This document shows, in pieces, positions 53,606-53,689 of a stretch of 53,689 nucleotides of DNA. Location of the stretch: the NCBI GenBank assembly GCA_001319865.1, contig BBSL01000271.1, forward strand, positions 1 to 53,689, written 5' to 3'. Below the pieces are notes generated by a model. The model was not told the origin of the DNA and made no database searches. It saw only the letters and a program-made list of their open reading frames with translations. The position numbers and the translations under genes were made by a program. The first letter of the stretch is position 1. Each line of letters opens with the position of its first letter. This stretch comes from Burkholderia sp. E7m39 (GTDB lineage: Bacteria; Pseudomonadota; Gammaproteobacteria; Burkholderiales; Burkholderiaceae).

Positions 53606-53689
53606 ATGACGGATGCGAAGTGGGTCGAGCAATACGGGCCGCGTGAATCGATGGAGTATGACGTGATTATCGTCGGCGGCGGTCCTGCA
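53606..53689 (+). CDS. ETF-ubiquinone oxidoreductase, N-terminus only (cut by window end)
   Basis: The 28 visible residues, MTDAKWVEQYGPRESMEYD then VIIVGGGPA, match the start of ETF-QO proteins, which open with the same MEYDVxIVGGGPA FAD motif. The gene starts 3 nt after the HutD-like stop. It would be a membrane-bound FAD/4Fe-4S enzyme passing electrons from EtfAB to ubiquinone. The identification rests on a short stretch, supported by the two etf genes upstream. Confidence 0.75.
   Translation, partial: MTDAKWVEQYGPRESMEYDVIIVGGGPA

Noticed and set aside
1..53689. CRISPR arrays, tRNA or rRNA genes, phage or plasmid replication genes
   Set aside because: No regularly spaced repeats, cloverleaf-like segments or replication/packaging proteins were seen on reading through.

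Overview
The window comes from a high-GC beta-proteobacterium of the Burkholderiaceae, most likely Paraburkholderia, Caballeronia or a close relative. This rests on gene content (Aap-type amino-acid transporter, GlxBCD/GlnT nitrogen cluster, GntR-controlled flavin monooxygenase operon, IS1182- and IS3-family debris) and on a large intergenic repeat of a kind I associate with Paraburkholderia. No rRNA, tRNA, CRISPR array or phage module was seen. Almost every gene is metabolic: uptake of small organic acids, amino acids or amines, followed by oxidation by flavin enzymes and aldehyde dehydrogenases.

Region 1 (1-5 kb, minus strand) holds a fatty-acyl-CoA ligase, a YjcH/ActP-type monocarboxylate symporter pair and a Baeyer-Villiger-type flavin monooxygenase cut by the window start. 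A perfect 14-bp palindrome lies just upstream of the monooxygenase. Region 2 (5.3-11.1 kb) is a decay zone: a frameshifted SDR, a frameshifted alpha/beta hydrolase, an IS1182-family transposase with one in-frame amber codon, a WD40-propeller scrap, an IS3 orfA scrap and a second SDR with an internal deletion.

Region 3 (11.3-22.8 kb) is a catabolic locus on the minus strand: aldehyde dehydrogenase, D-threonine-aldolase-fold enzyme, amino-acid ABC transporter (AapJQM plus a broken AapP), fumarylacetoacetase-type hydrolase, ornithine-cyclodeaminase/mu-crystallin-type enzyme and class II aldolase, with a convergent LysR gene. The ATPase gene carries an apparent 13-nt deletion that removes the ABC signature motif. 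Region 4 (22.9-29.2 kb) is again degraded: IS3 orfB scrap, tannase C-terminus, YbaK-like protein, an in-frame chimera of an MFS transporter and an aspartase/fumarase-type lyase, a SUI1/YciH protein, a FUSC-family membrane protein and a shattered MFS gene.

Region 5 (29.2-39.4 kb) is a compact, intact minus-strand operon: DUF1185 protein, alpha/beta hydrolase, flavin reductase, LLM-class monooxygenase, aldehyde dehydrogenase, NIPSNAP protein, a four-gene polyamine-type ABC transporter and a GntR regulator. Its promoter carries two ATGG-N4-CCAT operators 42 bp apart. A near-identical site sits at the promoter of a paralogous gntR gene at 40.8 kb, which gives a readable dual-regulator circuit. 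Together the genes look like import and oxidative opening of a small nitrogenous compound.

Region 6 (41-53.7 kb) is a nitrogen module: AmtB, the three split glutamate-synthase-like proteins GlxD/GlxC/GlxB, a type III glutamine synthetase, and a divergent XRE-cupin regulator with a palindrome between them. It is followed by an N-formylglutamate-amidohydrolase-like protein with a LysR regulator, then a divergent operon of FAD-dependent amine/amino-acid dehydrogenase, EtfB, EtfA, HutD-like protein and the start of ETF-ubiquinone oxidoreductase. The ETF genes imply that electrons from the FAD enzyme pass to the quinone pool. The adjacency suggests, without proving, a variant N-methylglutamate or N-substituted amino-acid route. 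The absence of frameshifts from 29 to 53.7 kb argues that the many lesions in the left half are real decay and not poor sequence.
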